DNA of 64,000 nucleotides from Opitutia bacterium (GCA_016199925.1 JACQFT010000082.1:1-64000), one strand, 5' to 3'. Shown: positions 36,012 to 45,719, counted from the stretch's first letter. A program made the numbers and translations. The notes: generated by a model not told the origin, from the sequence alone.

Positions 36012-39000
36012 ATGAGCGCCGCTCCCTCCCCAGCCGACCTCCGCCGCCTCGCCACCCGTCTCGCGGGCGAACTCCACTTCGACCGCGCCATGCGGACGCT
36101 GTATGCGACCGATGCTTCCGTCTATCGCGAGCTGCCTCTCGCGGTCGCACTGCCCGCGACCGAGGCCGATCTCCGCGAACTCATCGCCTTCGCGCGCGCG
36201 CACCGCACCTCGCTCATCCCGCGCACCGCCGGCACCTCGCTCGCCGGGCAGGTCGTCGGCGCCGGCATCGTCGTCGATGTGTCGCGGCATTTCGGGCGCA
36301 TCCTGGAGATCAACTCTGCCGAGCGCTGGGTGCGCGTGCAGCCGGGCGTCGTCCGCAACGAGCTCAATCTCGCGCTGAAACCCCACGGGCTCTTCTTCGC
36401 GCCCGAAACCTCCACGCAAAACCGCGCGATGCTCGGCGGCATGGCGGGCAACAACTCCTGCGGCGCCAACTCCATCGTTTACGGCTCGACCCGCGACCAC
36501 CTGCTCGAAGCCCGCGCCTTCCTCAGCGACGGCAGCGAAGCCGTCTTCGGCGTGCTCACCGCCGACGCTTTCGCCGCGAAATGCGAAGCCCGCACCCTCG
36601 AGGCCTCCATCTACCGCTGCGCGCGCCGCCTCCTCGGCGACGCCACCGTGCGCGCCGAGATCGACCGCGAGTTTCCGCGCCGGAGCATCCACCGCCGCAA
36701 CACCGGCTACGCGCTCGATCTGCTGAGCTGGAGCGCGCCCTTCACCCCCGGCGGACCGGCCTTCAATTTCTGCCGGCTCCTCGCCGGCTCCGAGGGCACC
36801 CTCGCCTTCGTCACCGAGCTGAAGCTCAACGTCGTGCCGCTCCCGCCGCGCGAGAGCGCGCTCGTCTGCGTGCATTGCCGCGACATCGACGAGTCGCTTC
36901 GCGTGAACCTCGTCGCGCTCCAGCACGCGCCGCACTCCAGCGAGCTGATCGACCACTACATCCTTGAATGCACCAAGGCCAACCTCGAGCAGAGCCACAA
37001 CCGCTTCTTCGTGCAGGGCGACCCGGGCGCCATCCTCATCGCCGAGTTCTGCCGCGACACGCCCGCCGACCTCGACGCCGTCGTCGCCGCCTTCGAGCGC
37101 GACTGCCGCGCCGCCGGACTCGGCCAGCATTTCCCCGTCGTGCGCGGCGCCGATCAGAGCCGCGTCTGGGACCTCCGCAAAGCCGCCCTCGGCCTGCTCT
37201 CCAACCTCCCCGGCGACGCCAAACCGGTGAACTGCATCGAGGACACCGCCGTCGATCCGCAGGACTTGCCGGCGTTCATCCGCGAGTTCAACGCGCTGCT
37301 CCAGACCCACGGCATGACGTGCGTCCACTACGCGCACGCCGGCTCGGGCGAACTGCATCTCAAGCCGATTCTCGACCTGAAATCCTCCGAGGGCCGCCGC
37401 CTCTTCCGCGTCATCACCGAAGAAGTCGCCGCGCTCGTGAAGCGATACGGCGGCTCCCTGAGCGGCGAACACGGCGACGGCCGCCTGCGCGGCGAGTTCA
37501 TCGCGCGGATGATCGGCGAGAAGAATTTCCAGCTCTGCCGCGAGATCAAGAAGGCGTGGGACCCGGCCGGTATTTTCAATCTCGGCAAAATCACCGACAC
37601 CCCGCCGATGGACACCTCGCTGCGCTACGAGCCCGGCCAGCACACGCGCGCCATCGACACGGTCCTCGATTTCTCCGCGACCAACGGCTTCCTCCACGCC
37701 GCCGAGATGTGCTCCGGCTCGGGCGACTGCCGCAAATCGCACCTCATGGGCGGCACGATGTGCCCGAGCTACATGGCGACGAAACTGGAGAAAGACACCA
37801 CGCGCGCCCGCGCCAACATCCTCCGCGAAGTCCTCACCCGCTCCGACCAGACCGACCCGTTCGCCAGCGACGAGATCGCCGCCGTCATGGACCTCTGCCT
37901 CTCGTGCAAAGGCTGCAAATCCGAGTGCCCGTCCAACGTTGACGTCGCGCGCCTCAAGACCGAGTGGCAGCAGAAATTCCACGACGCCCGCGGCGTGCCC
38001 CTCCGCACGCGGCTCATCGCCAACTTCGCCACCGCCATGAAATGGGCCGCCCGCGCCCCGCGCCTCCACAACGCGGTTGTAACACATTATATTACAAGTC
38101 GCCTGCTCAAACGCCTCGTCGGCTTCGCCGGACAACGCAGCCTGCCCACGCTGCACCCGACGACCCTCGCCGCGTGGCACGCCAAACACGCAAACCGCTC
38201 GGGCCTCGGCGGCGTCCCCTGTAACGCCGGCCCCTGCTTGCCCGCCAGAGCCTTGGCGACGGCGGGTGGCCGCGCCGCCGCGCCACCATCGCCGGACGGC
38301 TCCGTCACTGTAGGAGCGGCTTTACGCCGCGATACGAACGCAGAATCGACCACGAATCGCGGCGTAAAGCCGCTCCTACAGTCAACCCAAGACACCCACC
38401 CTTTTCCCCACGGCCGCGTCCACCTCTTTTGCGACGAGTTCACCAACTACCACGACACCGCCGTCGGCATCCAGGCCGTCGAGCTGCTCAACCGGCTCGG
38501 CTACGAGGTCGTCATCCCCGCGCACGTCGCCAGCGGGCGCGCGCAGTTTTCCAAAGGCCTCCTCCGCGACGCCCGCGCGCTCGCGATCCGCAATGTCGAG
38601 CTGCTCAAGGACGTCATCACCGCCGGCGCACCGCTCGTCGGCCTCGAACCGTCCGCGCTGCTCGGTTTCCGCGACGAGTTTCCCGACCTGATGCCGGCGC
38701 ACTTGAAGGACGCCGCCCGGGCGCTCGCGAGAAACGCGCTGCTGCTCGACGAGTTCATCGCGCGCGAAGCCGACGCCGGGCGCATCACCCCCTCGCAGTT
38801 CACGACGCGCCCTGCGGCCATCAAGCTCCACGGCCACTGCCACCAGAAGGCTCTCGCGTCGATTCAGCCGACGTTGCGCGCGTTGCAATTGCCGGCGAAC
38901 TACCGCGTCGCGGTTATCGCCTCCGGCTGCTGCGGCATGGCGGGCTCGTTCGGCTACGAGGCGGAGCACTACGCGGTCTCGCAGCAGATCGGCGAGCTCG

Positions 39001-39140
39001 TGCTCTTTCCCGCCGTGCGCTCCGCTCCGGCCGAGACGCTCATCGCCGCGCCGGGCACCAGTTGCCGCCACCAGATCAAAGACGGCACCGGCCGCCGCGC
39101 GCTGCACCCGGTGGAGATTCTCCACGCCGCGCTCGCCTGA
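36012..39140 (+). CDS. FAD-binding / 4Fe-4S fusion oxidoreductase (GlcD/GlcF-like, D-lactate/glycolate dehydrogenase type) with REP-derived internal insertion
   Basis: PRTAGTSLAGQVVG, GNNSCGANSIVYGSTRDH, GSGDCRKSHLMGGTMCPSY, CLSCKGCKSECPSNVD, GCCGMAGSFGYEAEHY. Confidence 0.9.
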   Translation: MSAAPSPADLRRLATRLAGELHFDRAMRTLYATDASVYRELPLAVALPATEADLRELIAFARAHRTSLIPRTAGTSLAGQVVGAGIVVDVSRHFGRILEINSAERWVRVQPGVVRNELNLALKPHGLFFAPETSTQNRAMLGGMAGNNSCGANSIVYGSTRDHLLEARAFLSDGSEAVFGVLTADAFAAKCEARTLEASIYRCARRLLGDATVRAEIDREFPRRSIHRRNTGYALDLLSWSAPFTPGGPAFNFCRLLAGSEGTLAFVTELKLNVVPLPPRESALVCVHCRDIDESLRVNLVALQHAPHSSELIDHYILECTKANLEQSHNRFFVQGDPGAILIAEFCRDTPADLDAVVAAFERDCRAAGLGQHFPVVRGADQSRVWDLRKAALGLLSNLPGDAKPVNCIEDTAVDPQDLPAFIREFNALLQTHGMTCVHYAHAGSGELHLKPILDLKSSEGRRLFRVITEEVAALVKRYGGSLSGEHGDGRLRGEFIARMIGEKNFQLCREIKKAWDPAGIFNLGKITDTPPMDTSLRYEPGQHTRAIDTVLDFSATNGFLHAAEMCSGSGDCRKSHLMGGTMCPSYMATKLEKDTTRARANILREVLTRSDQTDPFASDEIAAVMDLCLSCKGCKSECPSNVDVARLKTEWQQKFHDARGVPLRTRLIANFATAMKWAARAPRLHNAVVTHYITSRLLKRLVGFAGQRSLPTLHPTTLAAWHAKHANRSGLGGVPCNAGPCLPARALATAGGRAAAPPSPDGSVTVGAALRRDTNAESTTNRGVKPLLQSTQDTHPFPHGRVHLFCDEFTNYHDTAVGIQAVELLNRLGYEVVIPAHVASGRAQFSKGLLRDARALAIRNVELLKDVITAGAPLVGLEPSALLGFRDEFPDLMPAHLKDAARALARNALLLDEFIAREADAGRITPSQFTTRPAAIKLHGHCHQKALASIQPTLRALQLPANYRVAVIASGCCGMAGSFGYEAEHYAVSQQIGELVLFPAVRSAPAETLIAAPGTSCRHQIKDGTGRRALHPVEILHAALA
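38077..38097. repeat. palindrome P (TTGTAACACATTATATTACAA) inside coding sequence
   Basis: 21 nt dyad related to 42205-42229/42253-42277. Confidence 0.55.
38247..38273. repeat. motif C (CCGCCAGAGCCTTGGCGACGGCGGG) inside coding sequence
   Basis: Shared with 55153-55176 and, reversed, ~57001-57022. Confidence 0.6.
38307..38382. repeat. REP-like family B inverted pair inside coding sequence
   Basis: ACTGTAGGAGCGGCTTTACGCCGCGAT...ATCGCGGCGTAAAGCCGCTCCTACAGT. Confidence 0.85.
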
Positions 39141-39147
39141 CTACCCC

Positions 39148-39654
39148 ATGAAAGCGAACCTCCTGAATCGCAAAGTCCACTACTGGCTCTCCGCCGTCGC
39201 CGCCGTGCCCGTGCTGGTGATCATCGGCGCCGGCCTTCTCCTGCAATGGAAAAAACAGCTCCCGTGGGTCCAGCCGCCCGAACATCGGGGCAGTCCCGCC
39301 GCTCCGGCGCTGACCCTCCCGCAGATTCTCGAAATCTCCCGCCGCGTGCCCGAGGCGCAGATCGGCGACTGGCCCGATGTCAGTCGCGTCGACTTTCGCC
39401 CCGCGAAAAACCTCGTGAAGGTGACCGCCCGCAACCGCTGGGAGATCCAGCTCGACGCCAGCACCGGCGGTGTGCTTCAGGTCGCCTATCGGCGCTCCGA
39501 TCTCATCGAAGAGATTCACGAAGGCTCCTTCTTTCACGAGCACGCCAAGCTCTGGCTCTTTTTTCCCGTCGCCGTCATTCTGCTCCTCCTGACGCTGACG
39601 GGCCTGTGGATGTTCGCGCAGCCCTTTTTGCGTCGGCGCCCGCCCGCGCGTTAG
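39148..39654 (+). CDS. PepSY-domain membrane protein
   Basis: KVHYWLSAVAAVPVLVIIGAGLLLQWKKQ...RNRWEIQLDASTGGVLQVAYRRSDLIEEIHEGSFF...TM. Confidence 0.75.
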   Translation: MKANLLNRKVHYWLSAVAAVPVLVIIGAGLLLQWKKQLPWVQPPEHRGSPAAPALTLPQILEISRRVPEAQIGDWPDVSRVDFRPAKNLVKVTARNRWEIQLDASTGGVLQVAYRRSDLIEEIHEGSFFHEHAKLWLFFPVAVILLLLTLTGLWMFAQPFLRRRPPAR

Positions 39655-39735
39655 GCTCTGTTCCCGTGGGCCATCGAGCTTGCTCGCGCTCTTCTCTCCC
39701 GTGGGCAGGGCTGATTTTTTCTGTTTTCGGTTTTT

Positions 39736-39805
39736 GGAGGGTCCACCTCTGTGTGGACCGCTTGTAGCGGCGGACGGCATTCTGCTGGCCAGCAGAATCC
39801 CTCCA
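39736..39805. repeat. element A, partial/degenerate
   Basis: GGAGGGTCCACC...GGACGGCATTCTGCTGGCCAGCAGAATCCCTCC. Confidence 0.65.
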
Positions 39806-39893
39806 AACGACATCAGAAAAGATCGGCCCTCGCCCGTGGGTCAGCGGGCTTGTTCGCGCTCGCCCAATCCCCCGCCAGTGCCAACGTCGCCGG

Positions 39894-40262
39894 ATGCAAC
39901 ACCACCTCTTGCTCGTCGCAGCCTTTGCGCTCGCGGTCGTCGGCATCATGCACAGCTACCTCGGCGAACGCCGCGTTCTCCGCCCACTCCTCGCGCTGCC
40001 CGACCTGCCCAAGCTCGGCGGGAGCCGCGCTTACATGGCGGCCGTTTTGCGCTGGGCGTGGCACCTGACGAGCGTCGCGTGGTGGGGCACCGCCGCCACC
40101 CTCGTGGTCATCTGGGCCGGTGGCGGCACGGCCGCGGTCGGCGTCGTGCTTGCGGCCACCTTCGCGCTCCACGCCGGCATCATCCTCCTCGCCGGCCCGC
40201 GCCATCCCGCCCTGCCCCTGTTCTTGCTCACCACCGCCGCGCTCTGGCTCGGCTCGCGCTAG
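39894..40262 (+). CDS. small membrane protein
   Basis: MQHHLLLVAAFALAVVGIMHSYLGERRVLRPLLAL, multiple TM. Confidence 0.7.
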   Translation: MQHHLLLVAAFALAVVGIMHSYLGERRVLRPLLALPDLPKLGGSRAYMAAVLRWAWHLTSVAWWGTAATLVVIWAGGGTAAVGVVLAATFALHAGIILLAGPRHPALPLFLLTTAALWLGSR

Positions 40263-40335
40263 CTTCGCCCGCGGCCCCGGCCATGACTTCCTTCCTATAT
40301 CGCCGCCGCCCCGGTCCGTGCTAGTCTGCCACCCG

Positions 40336-41526
40336 ATGTCGCCGCCAGCACTGGAATGCCACCGCAACCGCACCGGGAGTCTCTACGGTGCATTTGCATT
40401 CGCGAGCATCGTGCTGACTTGCTTCGTTGGCTATCTCTATTCTGGCCGCTTTTATCAACCCGCGGCGATGGTGCCGCTCTCCTTCGCACTCGGCGCTCTC
40501 TACGTCGCCCTCGGCATTCTCTCCAGCGACTGGCTGAAGTCCGGTCGGCCCCGAGCTTTTGCCGCCTATTTTCTTGGCCAGTGCGCGGTGCTCACCGCGT
40601 TGGTCTTCCTCAGTCCGCTGCGCGGTTTCTTCGGGATCATCGTGCTGCCGGTGGTCAGCCAGGCGATTTTTGATCTGGGCAAACGCGGCGCATTCGCTGT
40701 CAGCCTCTACCTCTTCCTCGTCAGTGTGAGCGTCTGGGTCACCGACTTCGGGTGGACGCAGGTCGTAGAAGTCAGCTTGAACTATACCCCGGCCTTTGCC
40801 TTCACCATCGCTTTCACTCTGATCACCAAACAGGCGCTCAACGCCCGTGAACAGGCCGAGAAACTCCACCAGGAACTCGAGGCCGCCAACCAGCGACTGC
40901 GCGAACACGCCGCGCAGGCCGAGGACCTCGCCACCACGCGCGAGCGCAACCGCGTCGCCCGCGAGATCCACGACGGCGTCGGCCACTACCTCACCGTCGT
41001 GAAAACCCAGCTCGACGCCGCCACCGCGCTCCTGCCGACCCAGCCGGAGCAAGCGCGCGCCGCCGTCGCCAACGCCGCGTCACTGACCGGCGAGGCCCTC
41101 CACGACGTGCGCCGCCCCGTCGGCGCCCTTCGCGCCGACACCGCCCGTCTGCCGCTGCCGGCCGCCCTGCAAGCCCTCGCGCACACGAGCGGCCTCCCCG
41201 TCGCGGTGCGCGTCGAGGGCGAAGCCCGCCCGCTCCCGCCCGCCGTCGAACACGCCCTGTTTCGCGCCGCGCAAGAGGGCCTCACCAACATCCGCAAGCA
41301 CGCGCACGCCACCGCCGCCAACGTGCGCCTCGATTTCCGCGCGCCGCAACTGCTGACGCTCGTCGTGACCGACAACGGCTGCGGCGCCCCCGCCGCCCCC
41401 GCCTCGCCCGCCGCCGGCTTCGGGCTGCGCGGCCTGCGCGAACGCATCGCCTTGCTCGGCGGCGCCGTCGAGACCGGCAACCGGCCCGAGGGCGGCTTCC
41501 TCCTCCGCGTCGAGGTGCCCGCATGA
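40336..41526 (+). CDS. sensor histidine kinase (HisKA_3/NarQ-type)
   Basis: TM N-terminus; TRERNRVAREIHDGVGHYLTVVKTQLDAA; HALFRAAQEGLTNIRKHAHAT; GFGLRGLRERIALLGG. Confidence 0.92.
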   Translation: MSPPALECHRNRTGSLYGAFAFASIVLTCFVGYLYSGRFYQPAAMVPLSFALGALYVALGILSSDWLKSGRPRAFAAYFLGQCAVLTALVFLSPLRGFFGIIVLPVVSQAIFDLGKRGAFAVSLYLFLVSVSVWVTDFGWTQVVEVSLNYTPAFAFTIAFTLITKQALNAREQAEKLHQELEAANQRLREHAAQAEDLATTRERNRVAREIHDGVGHYLTVVKTQLDAATALLPTQPEQARAAVANAASLTGEALHDVRRPVGALRADTARLPLPAALQALAHTSGLPVAVRVEGEARPLPPAVEHALFRAAQEGLTNIRKHAHATAANVRLDFRAPQLLTLVVTDNGCGAPAAPASPAAGFGLRGLRERIALLGGAVETGNRPEGGFLLRVEVPA

Positions 41527-42188
41527 ACCCGCCGAAAAAACTCCGCCTCCTGCTCGTGGACGACCAGTCGCTCTTCCGCGAGGCGCTGCGCACCCTCCTC
41601 TCGCTCCAGCCCGATTTCGAGATCGTCGCCGAAGCCGAGAACGGCGAGCGCGCCCTCGCCCTCGCCAAAGTCCACCGGCCCGACGTCATTCTCATGGATC
41701 TTCGCATGCCCGTCATGGGCGGCGTCGAGGCGACCCGCCGGCTCACACCGCTCGCGCTGGGCGTGCGCGTCGTCGTCCTCACGACCTTCGACGAGGACGA
41801 GGAGGTCTTCGAAGCGCTCCGCGCCGGCGCGGTCGGCTACTTGTTGAAAGCTTGCTCCGCCGAAAAACTCTGCGAGTCCGTCCGCGCCGCCGCGAAGGGC
41901 ACCGCCGTGTTCGAGCCGTCGGTCGCCGCGCGCCTGCTGAGCGAGCTGAACCGGCTCGGCTCGCACGACCCGCGCCGCGCGGCGCCGGCGCTCGCCGACC
42001 CGCTCTCCGAGCGCGAACTCGCCGTGCTCAAACTGCTCGCCGCCGGCTGCAGCAACAAGGAGATCGGCGCAGGCCTGCACATCACCGAAGGCACCGTCAA
42101 GAACCACATGACAAACGTGCTCGGCAAACTCGGCGCGCTCGACCGCACCCAGGCCGCCCTCCGCGCCCGCGAGCTGGGGCTGGTCTGA
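41523..42188 (+). CDS. NarL/LuxR-family response regulator
   Basis: LRLLLVDDQSLFREALRTLLSLQPDFEIVAEAENG; LSERELAVLKLLAAGCSNKEIGAGLHITEGTVKNHMTNVLGKL. Confidence 0.95.
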   Translation: MNPPKKLRLLLVDDQSLFREALRTLLSLQPDFEIVAEAENGERALALAKVHRPDVILMDLRMPVMGGVEATRRLTPLALGVRVVVLTTFDEDEEVFEALRAGAVGYLLKACSAEKLCESVRAAAKGTAVFEPSVAARLLSELNRLGSHDPRRAAPALADPLSERELAVLKLLAAGCSNKEIGAGLHITEGTVKNHMTNVLGKLGALDRTQAALRARELGLV

Positions 42189-42204
42189 GTCAACGCGCCC
42201 ACGG

Positions 42205-42229
42205 ACTTGTCACGTATTACGTGACAAGT
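42205..42229. repeat. perfect 25-nt palindrome P1 ACTTGTCACGTATTACGTGACAAGT
   Basis: direct reading. Confidence 0.9.
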
Positions 42230-42252
42230 TGCACCCGGGGAGTTTCAGAGGG

Positions 42253-42277
42253 GTTTGTCACGTAATACGTGACAAAC
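42253..42277. repeat. perfect 25-nt palindrome P2 GTTTGTCACGTAATACGTGACAAAC
   Basis: direct reading; centre 48 bp from P1. Confidence 0.9.
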
Positions 42278-42398
42278 TCCACCCTGGTTCTGGACGACCA
42301 TGTCGGCTGCACCCATGACCTCGGGGCGCACCGCGGCATGACCTCGACGTGACCTCCGGGCGATGCGGAGGACGGCGCGGCTCTGCTATCTTCGCGGC

Positions 42399-44807
42399 AT
42401 GCAAAGACTGACCGACGCACTCTCCGCCGCCTGCCGCTCGCTCCGCCGCGCTCCGGGGTTTGCCTTGCTCGCGGTCGCGATGCTCGCACTCGGCATCGGC
42501 GTCAACGTCGCCATGTTCTCGATCTTCCAGACCATCGTCCTCCGTCCCCTGCCTTACGGCGACCCCGACCGACTCGTGGGCTTCACCGCGATCAACGGCG
42601 CCAAAGCCCTGCGCCAACCCGCGCTCTCCGTGGCGGACTTTCGCGATTACCGGGAGCGCAGCACGGCCTTTGCAACCCTCGCCGCCTATCGGCCGGACTT
42701 CGCCTCGTATGCTCCACCGGGCGCCGACCCGGTCCAACTCGTGTGCGGCCTCGTCACCGAAGATTTTTTCCCGCTCTTCCGCGTCGCCCCGCTGCACGGC
42801 CGCGCGTTCCGCATCGAAGAGTTTGCCAGCGGCGCCGCGCCCGCTGCGCTCATCAGCTTCAACGCCTGGCGCCGGCACTTCGCGCAGGACCCGGCCGTGG
42901 TCGGCCGCACCGTGCTGCTCAACGACCAGCCGGCGACCATCGTCGGCGTGATGCCGGAAACCTTCCGTGAACCCGACTTCGTCGAGGTGTGGCTGCCGTT
43001 TTCGCCGGACGCGCCGGAGAATCTCGCGCGCGACTCGCGCTACTGGACGACCGTCGGCCGCCTCAAGACCGGCGCCACTCTCGCCTCGGCGCAGACCGAA
43101 GCTGCCGCGACCGCCACCGTCCTCGAAAAAGAATATGCCTCCACCAACCGCGGCTGGACCGTCGCGCTGCAACCGCTGCGTGAACTCCGCACGGGCGGCG
43201 TGCGCAGCTCGCTCATCCTGCTCGTCGGCGCCGTCGGCCTCGTGCTGCTCGTCGCCTGCGTGAATCTCGCGAACCTCATGCTGGCGCGCGGCGTGTCGCG
43301 GATGCCCGAGCTGGCGGTGCGCCTCGCCCTCGGCGCCACCTCCGGCACTCTCGCGCGCGCCGTGCTGCTCGAAAGCCTCGTGCTCGCGCTCGGCGGCGGC
43401 CTGCTCGGCGCGGGGCTCGCCGCCGTCGGCCTGCCCGTGATCGCCCACCAGTTTCCGCCGGGCCTCGTGCCGCGTGCGCAAGAGATCGGTGTTGACGGCG
43501 CCGCGTTGGCGTTCGCTTTCGGCATCTCGGTTTTCACCGGCGTGCTCTTCGGCTCGCTGCCCGCGTGGCAGGTGCTGCGCGCGAACGTCAACGAACTTCT
43601 CAAGGCCGGCGGCGCGCGCGGACAGGCGGGCGGCTTCGCGTCGCGCGCGCAGTCGGGTCTCGTCATCGGCCAGGTCGCGCTGACGCTGATCGTGCTCGCC
43701 GGGGCGGGGCTGCTGATGAAAAGCCTGCTGCTGCTCCATCGCGCCGACGTTGGCTTCGATCCGCGCAACGTCCTCACCCTGCGCATCGCGCCCGGCCAGA
43801 GCAAGTGGAGCGACTTCAACGCGCTCTCCACCTACTACGAGCGCATGCTCGACGAGCTGCGCCGCGAACCGGGCGTCGAGGCGGTGTCGCTCAACAGCAG
43901 CGCACCGCTCACCGGCATCACGCTGCGCTATCCATTCTGGATTCAGGGCCGGCCGCGCGCCGAAGGCAATTCCGACGAGGCCGTCTTCAACTCCATCGAC
44001 CCCGACTATTTTCGCGCTCTCCGCGTGCCGGTGTTGAACGGCCGCGCCTTCGACGCTCGCGACAACGAGAAAGGTCCGGCCGTCTGCGTGATCAACGCCG
44101 CGCTCGCGCAGCGGCTGTTTCCGAATGAGAACCCGCTCGGCAAGCGCCTGCAGACGGTCACGTTTCTCAACCGCAACTACCGCGAGATCGTCGGCGTGGT
44201 CGGCGACGTGAAACAGGACACGCAAGCCGACGTGCCGACGCCGCAAATCTACGTGCCGTTGCGCCAGTCGCCGTGGTTTTTCGCCACGCTGCTTGTGCGC
44301 ACCAACGGCAACGTCACGGCTGGCGCGCTGCAAGCGGCGGTGCGCCGCGCCGACCCGATGCTCACGATGACCATCCGCACGATGGACGAAGCGATTGCCC
44401 GCACGGCGGCGCAACCGCGGTTGCGCGCAGCGTTGTTCGGCGTGTTCGGAGTCATTGCGCTCGGACTCTCGGCCTTCGGCATCTACGCGAGCATGGCGTT
44501 CTCGGTCGGCCAGCGCCGCCGCGAGATCGGCGTGCGCATGGCGCTCGGCGCCAGTCCCGGCAATGTGCTGGCGTGGGTGCTCGGCCGCGCCAGCCGGATG
44601 ATCGCGTGGGGCGTCGCTCTCGGCCTCGTCGGGGCCGCGGCGTTCTCGCTGCTGTTGCGCGGCCTGCTCTACGGCGTCGCGCCGGCCGACCCGCTCGTGC
44701 TCGCGACGCTCGCCGTGTTTCTCCCGCTCGTCGCGTTCGCCGCGACGCTCGCGCCGGCGTGGCGCGCGTCGCGGCTCAGTCCCACCCAGGCGCTCCAACA
44801 GGAATGA
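42399..44807 (+). CDS. ABC transporter permease, ADOP/MacB-like, lacking the N-terminal ADOP leader
   Basis: LRRAPGFALLAVAMLALGIGVNVAMFSIFQTIVLRPLPYGD...; C-terminal FtsX. Confidence 0.92.
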   Translation: MQRLTDALSAACRSLRRAPGFALLAVAMLALGIGVNVAMFSIFQTIVLRPLPYGDPDRLVGFTAINGAKALRQPALSVADFRDYRERSTAFATLAAYRPDFASYAPPGADPVQLVCGLVTEDFFPLFRVAPLHGRAFRIEEFASGAAPAALISFNAWRRHFAQDPAVVGRTVLLNDQPATIVGVMPETFREPDFVEVWLPFSPDAPENLARDSRYWTTVGRLKTGATLASAQTEAAATATVLEKEYASTNRGWTVALQPLRELRTGGVRSSLILLVGAVGLVLLVACVNLANLMLARGVSRMPELAVRLALGATSGTLARAVLLESLVLALGGGLLGAGLAAVGLPVIAHQFPPGLVPRAQEIGVDGAALAFAFGISVFTGVLFGSLPAWQVLRANVNELLKAGGARGQAGGFASRAQSGLVIGQVALTLIVLAGAGLLMKSLLLLHRADVGFDPRNVLTLRIAPGQSKWSDFNALSTYYERMLDELRREPGVEAVSLNSSAPLTGITLRYPFWIQGRPRAEGNSDEAVFNSIDPDYFRALRVPVLNGRAFDARDNEKGPAVCVINAALAQRLFPNENPLGKRLQTVTFLNRNYREIVGVVGDVKQDTQADVPTPQIYVPLRQSPWFFATLLVRTNGNVTAGALQAAVRRADPMLTMTIRTMDEAIARTAAQPRLRAALFGVFGVIALGLSAFGIYASMAFSVGQRRREIGVRMALGASPGNVLAWVLGRASRMIAWGVALGLVGAAAFSLLLRGLLYGVAPADPLVLATLAVFLPLVAFAATLAPAWRASRLSPTQALQQE

Positions 44808-44832
44808 TTCTCCCTCAACCCACACTCATCCC

Positions 44833-45522
44833 ATGAAAACCAAATCCCTCCTCGCGGCCTGCGCCGTTCTTGTCCTCACCACCTACTCCGCCGCGCAAGC
44901 GCCCGCCGCCGTCGGCGACGGGGCGCCCGCCCTGCACCAACTCAGTCTCGAATCCAGCCAGCAGAAAAGGCTGAAGGAGGCGGTGGACTTCGCCGAGCAG
45001 GCGACCAAGGCCGATCCCACCAAGCCGGACTATTTCTCCCAGCTCGGCGTCGCCCTCAGCCTGCGCATGAGCGAACTGAACTTCATGCAACAGGCCATGA
45101 CGGCGGGCAAAATGAAGAAAGCCTTCGAGAAATCCGTCGCCCTCGACCCGAACCATGTCGCCGGTCTGATCGGACTCGCCCGCTACTACACCAACGCGCC
45201 TGAAATCGCCGGCGGAAGCCTGGCGAAAGCGAAGGAATTCGCGGAACGCGTGCAGAAGCTGCAGCCGTTCCTCGGCGAAAGCGAACTCGGCCGCATCGCC
45301 GAACGCGGCGAAGACTACGCCGGGGCGCTCGCCCATTACGAGGCCGCCGACAAAATCAAATCCGGCCAGGCCGGCACGGTGCTCGCGTGCGGCCGCATGC
45401 TCGCGAAACTCGGCCAGAAAGACGAAACGCGCGCCAAGTTTGAAGCCGCACTGAAGATCAACCCCGACCTCGAGCCGGCGAAGACCGCGCTCGCAGAGTT
45501 GCTCGCTGCGACGAAGAACTGA
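44833..45522 (+). CDS. secreted TPR protein, homologous to 20384-21154
   Basis: Signal peptide; AFEKSVALDPNHVAGLIGLARYYTNAPEIAGGSLAKAKEFAE; KFEAALKINPDLEPA. Confidence 0.85.
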   Translation: MKTKSLLAACAVLVLTTYSAAQAPAAVGDGAPALHQLSLESSQQKRLKEAVDFAEQATKADPTKPDYFSQLGVALSLRMSELNFMQQAMTAGKMKKAFEKSVALDPNHVAGLIGLARYYTNAPEIAGGSLAKAKEFAERVQKLQPFLGESELGRIAERGEDYAGALAHYEAADKIKSGQAGTVLACGRMLAKLGQKDETRAKFEAALKINPDLEPAKTALAELLAATKN

Positions 45523-45541
45523 ACTGACGTCGTGCAGACCA

Positions 45542-45614
45542 TGCAGGGCCGGCCCTTGTGGCCGTGCCGCCGGCAGGCGAATCTCGGCACGGCGACAAGC
45601 GCCGGGCCCTACAT
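45542..45614. repeat. REP-like family F, inverted pair
   Basis: TGCAGGGCCGGCCCTTGTGGCCGTGCCG...CGGCACGGCGACAAGCGCCGGGCCCTAC. Confidence 0.75.
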
Positions 45615-45719
45615 CCGGACTGTCACTCTGGAAACGCGCTGCTCCGGCCGCCGCGCAGAGCCGGGCGCGCCTTTAGTGTTGGCGGGATCGACGCGCCCGT
45701 CCTACCTATTCGCATCGCC

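Noticed and set aside
36006-38189. 727-aa minus-strand ORF
   Set aside because: Antisense to the FAD/Fe-S oxidoreductase; shadow ORF.
42258-44825. 855-aa minus-strand ORF
   Set aside because: Antisense to the ADOP permease; Arg/Glu/His-rich, no domain.
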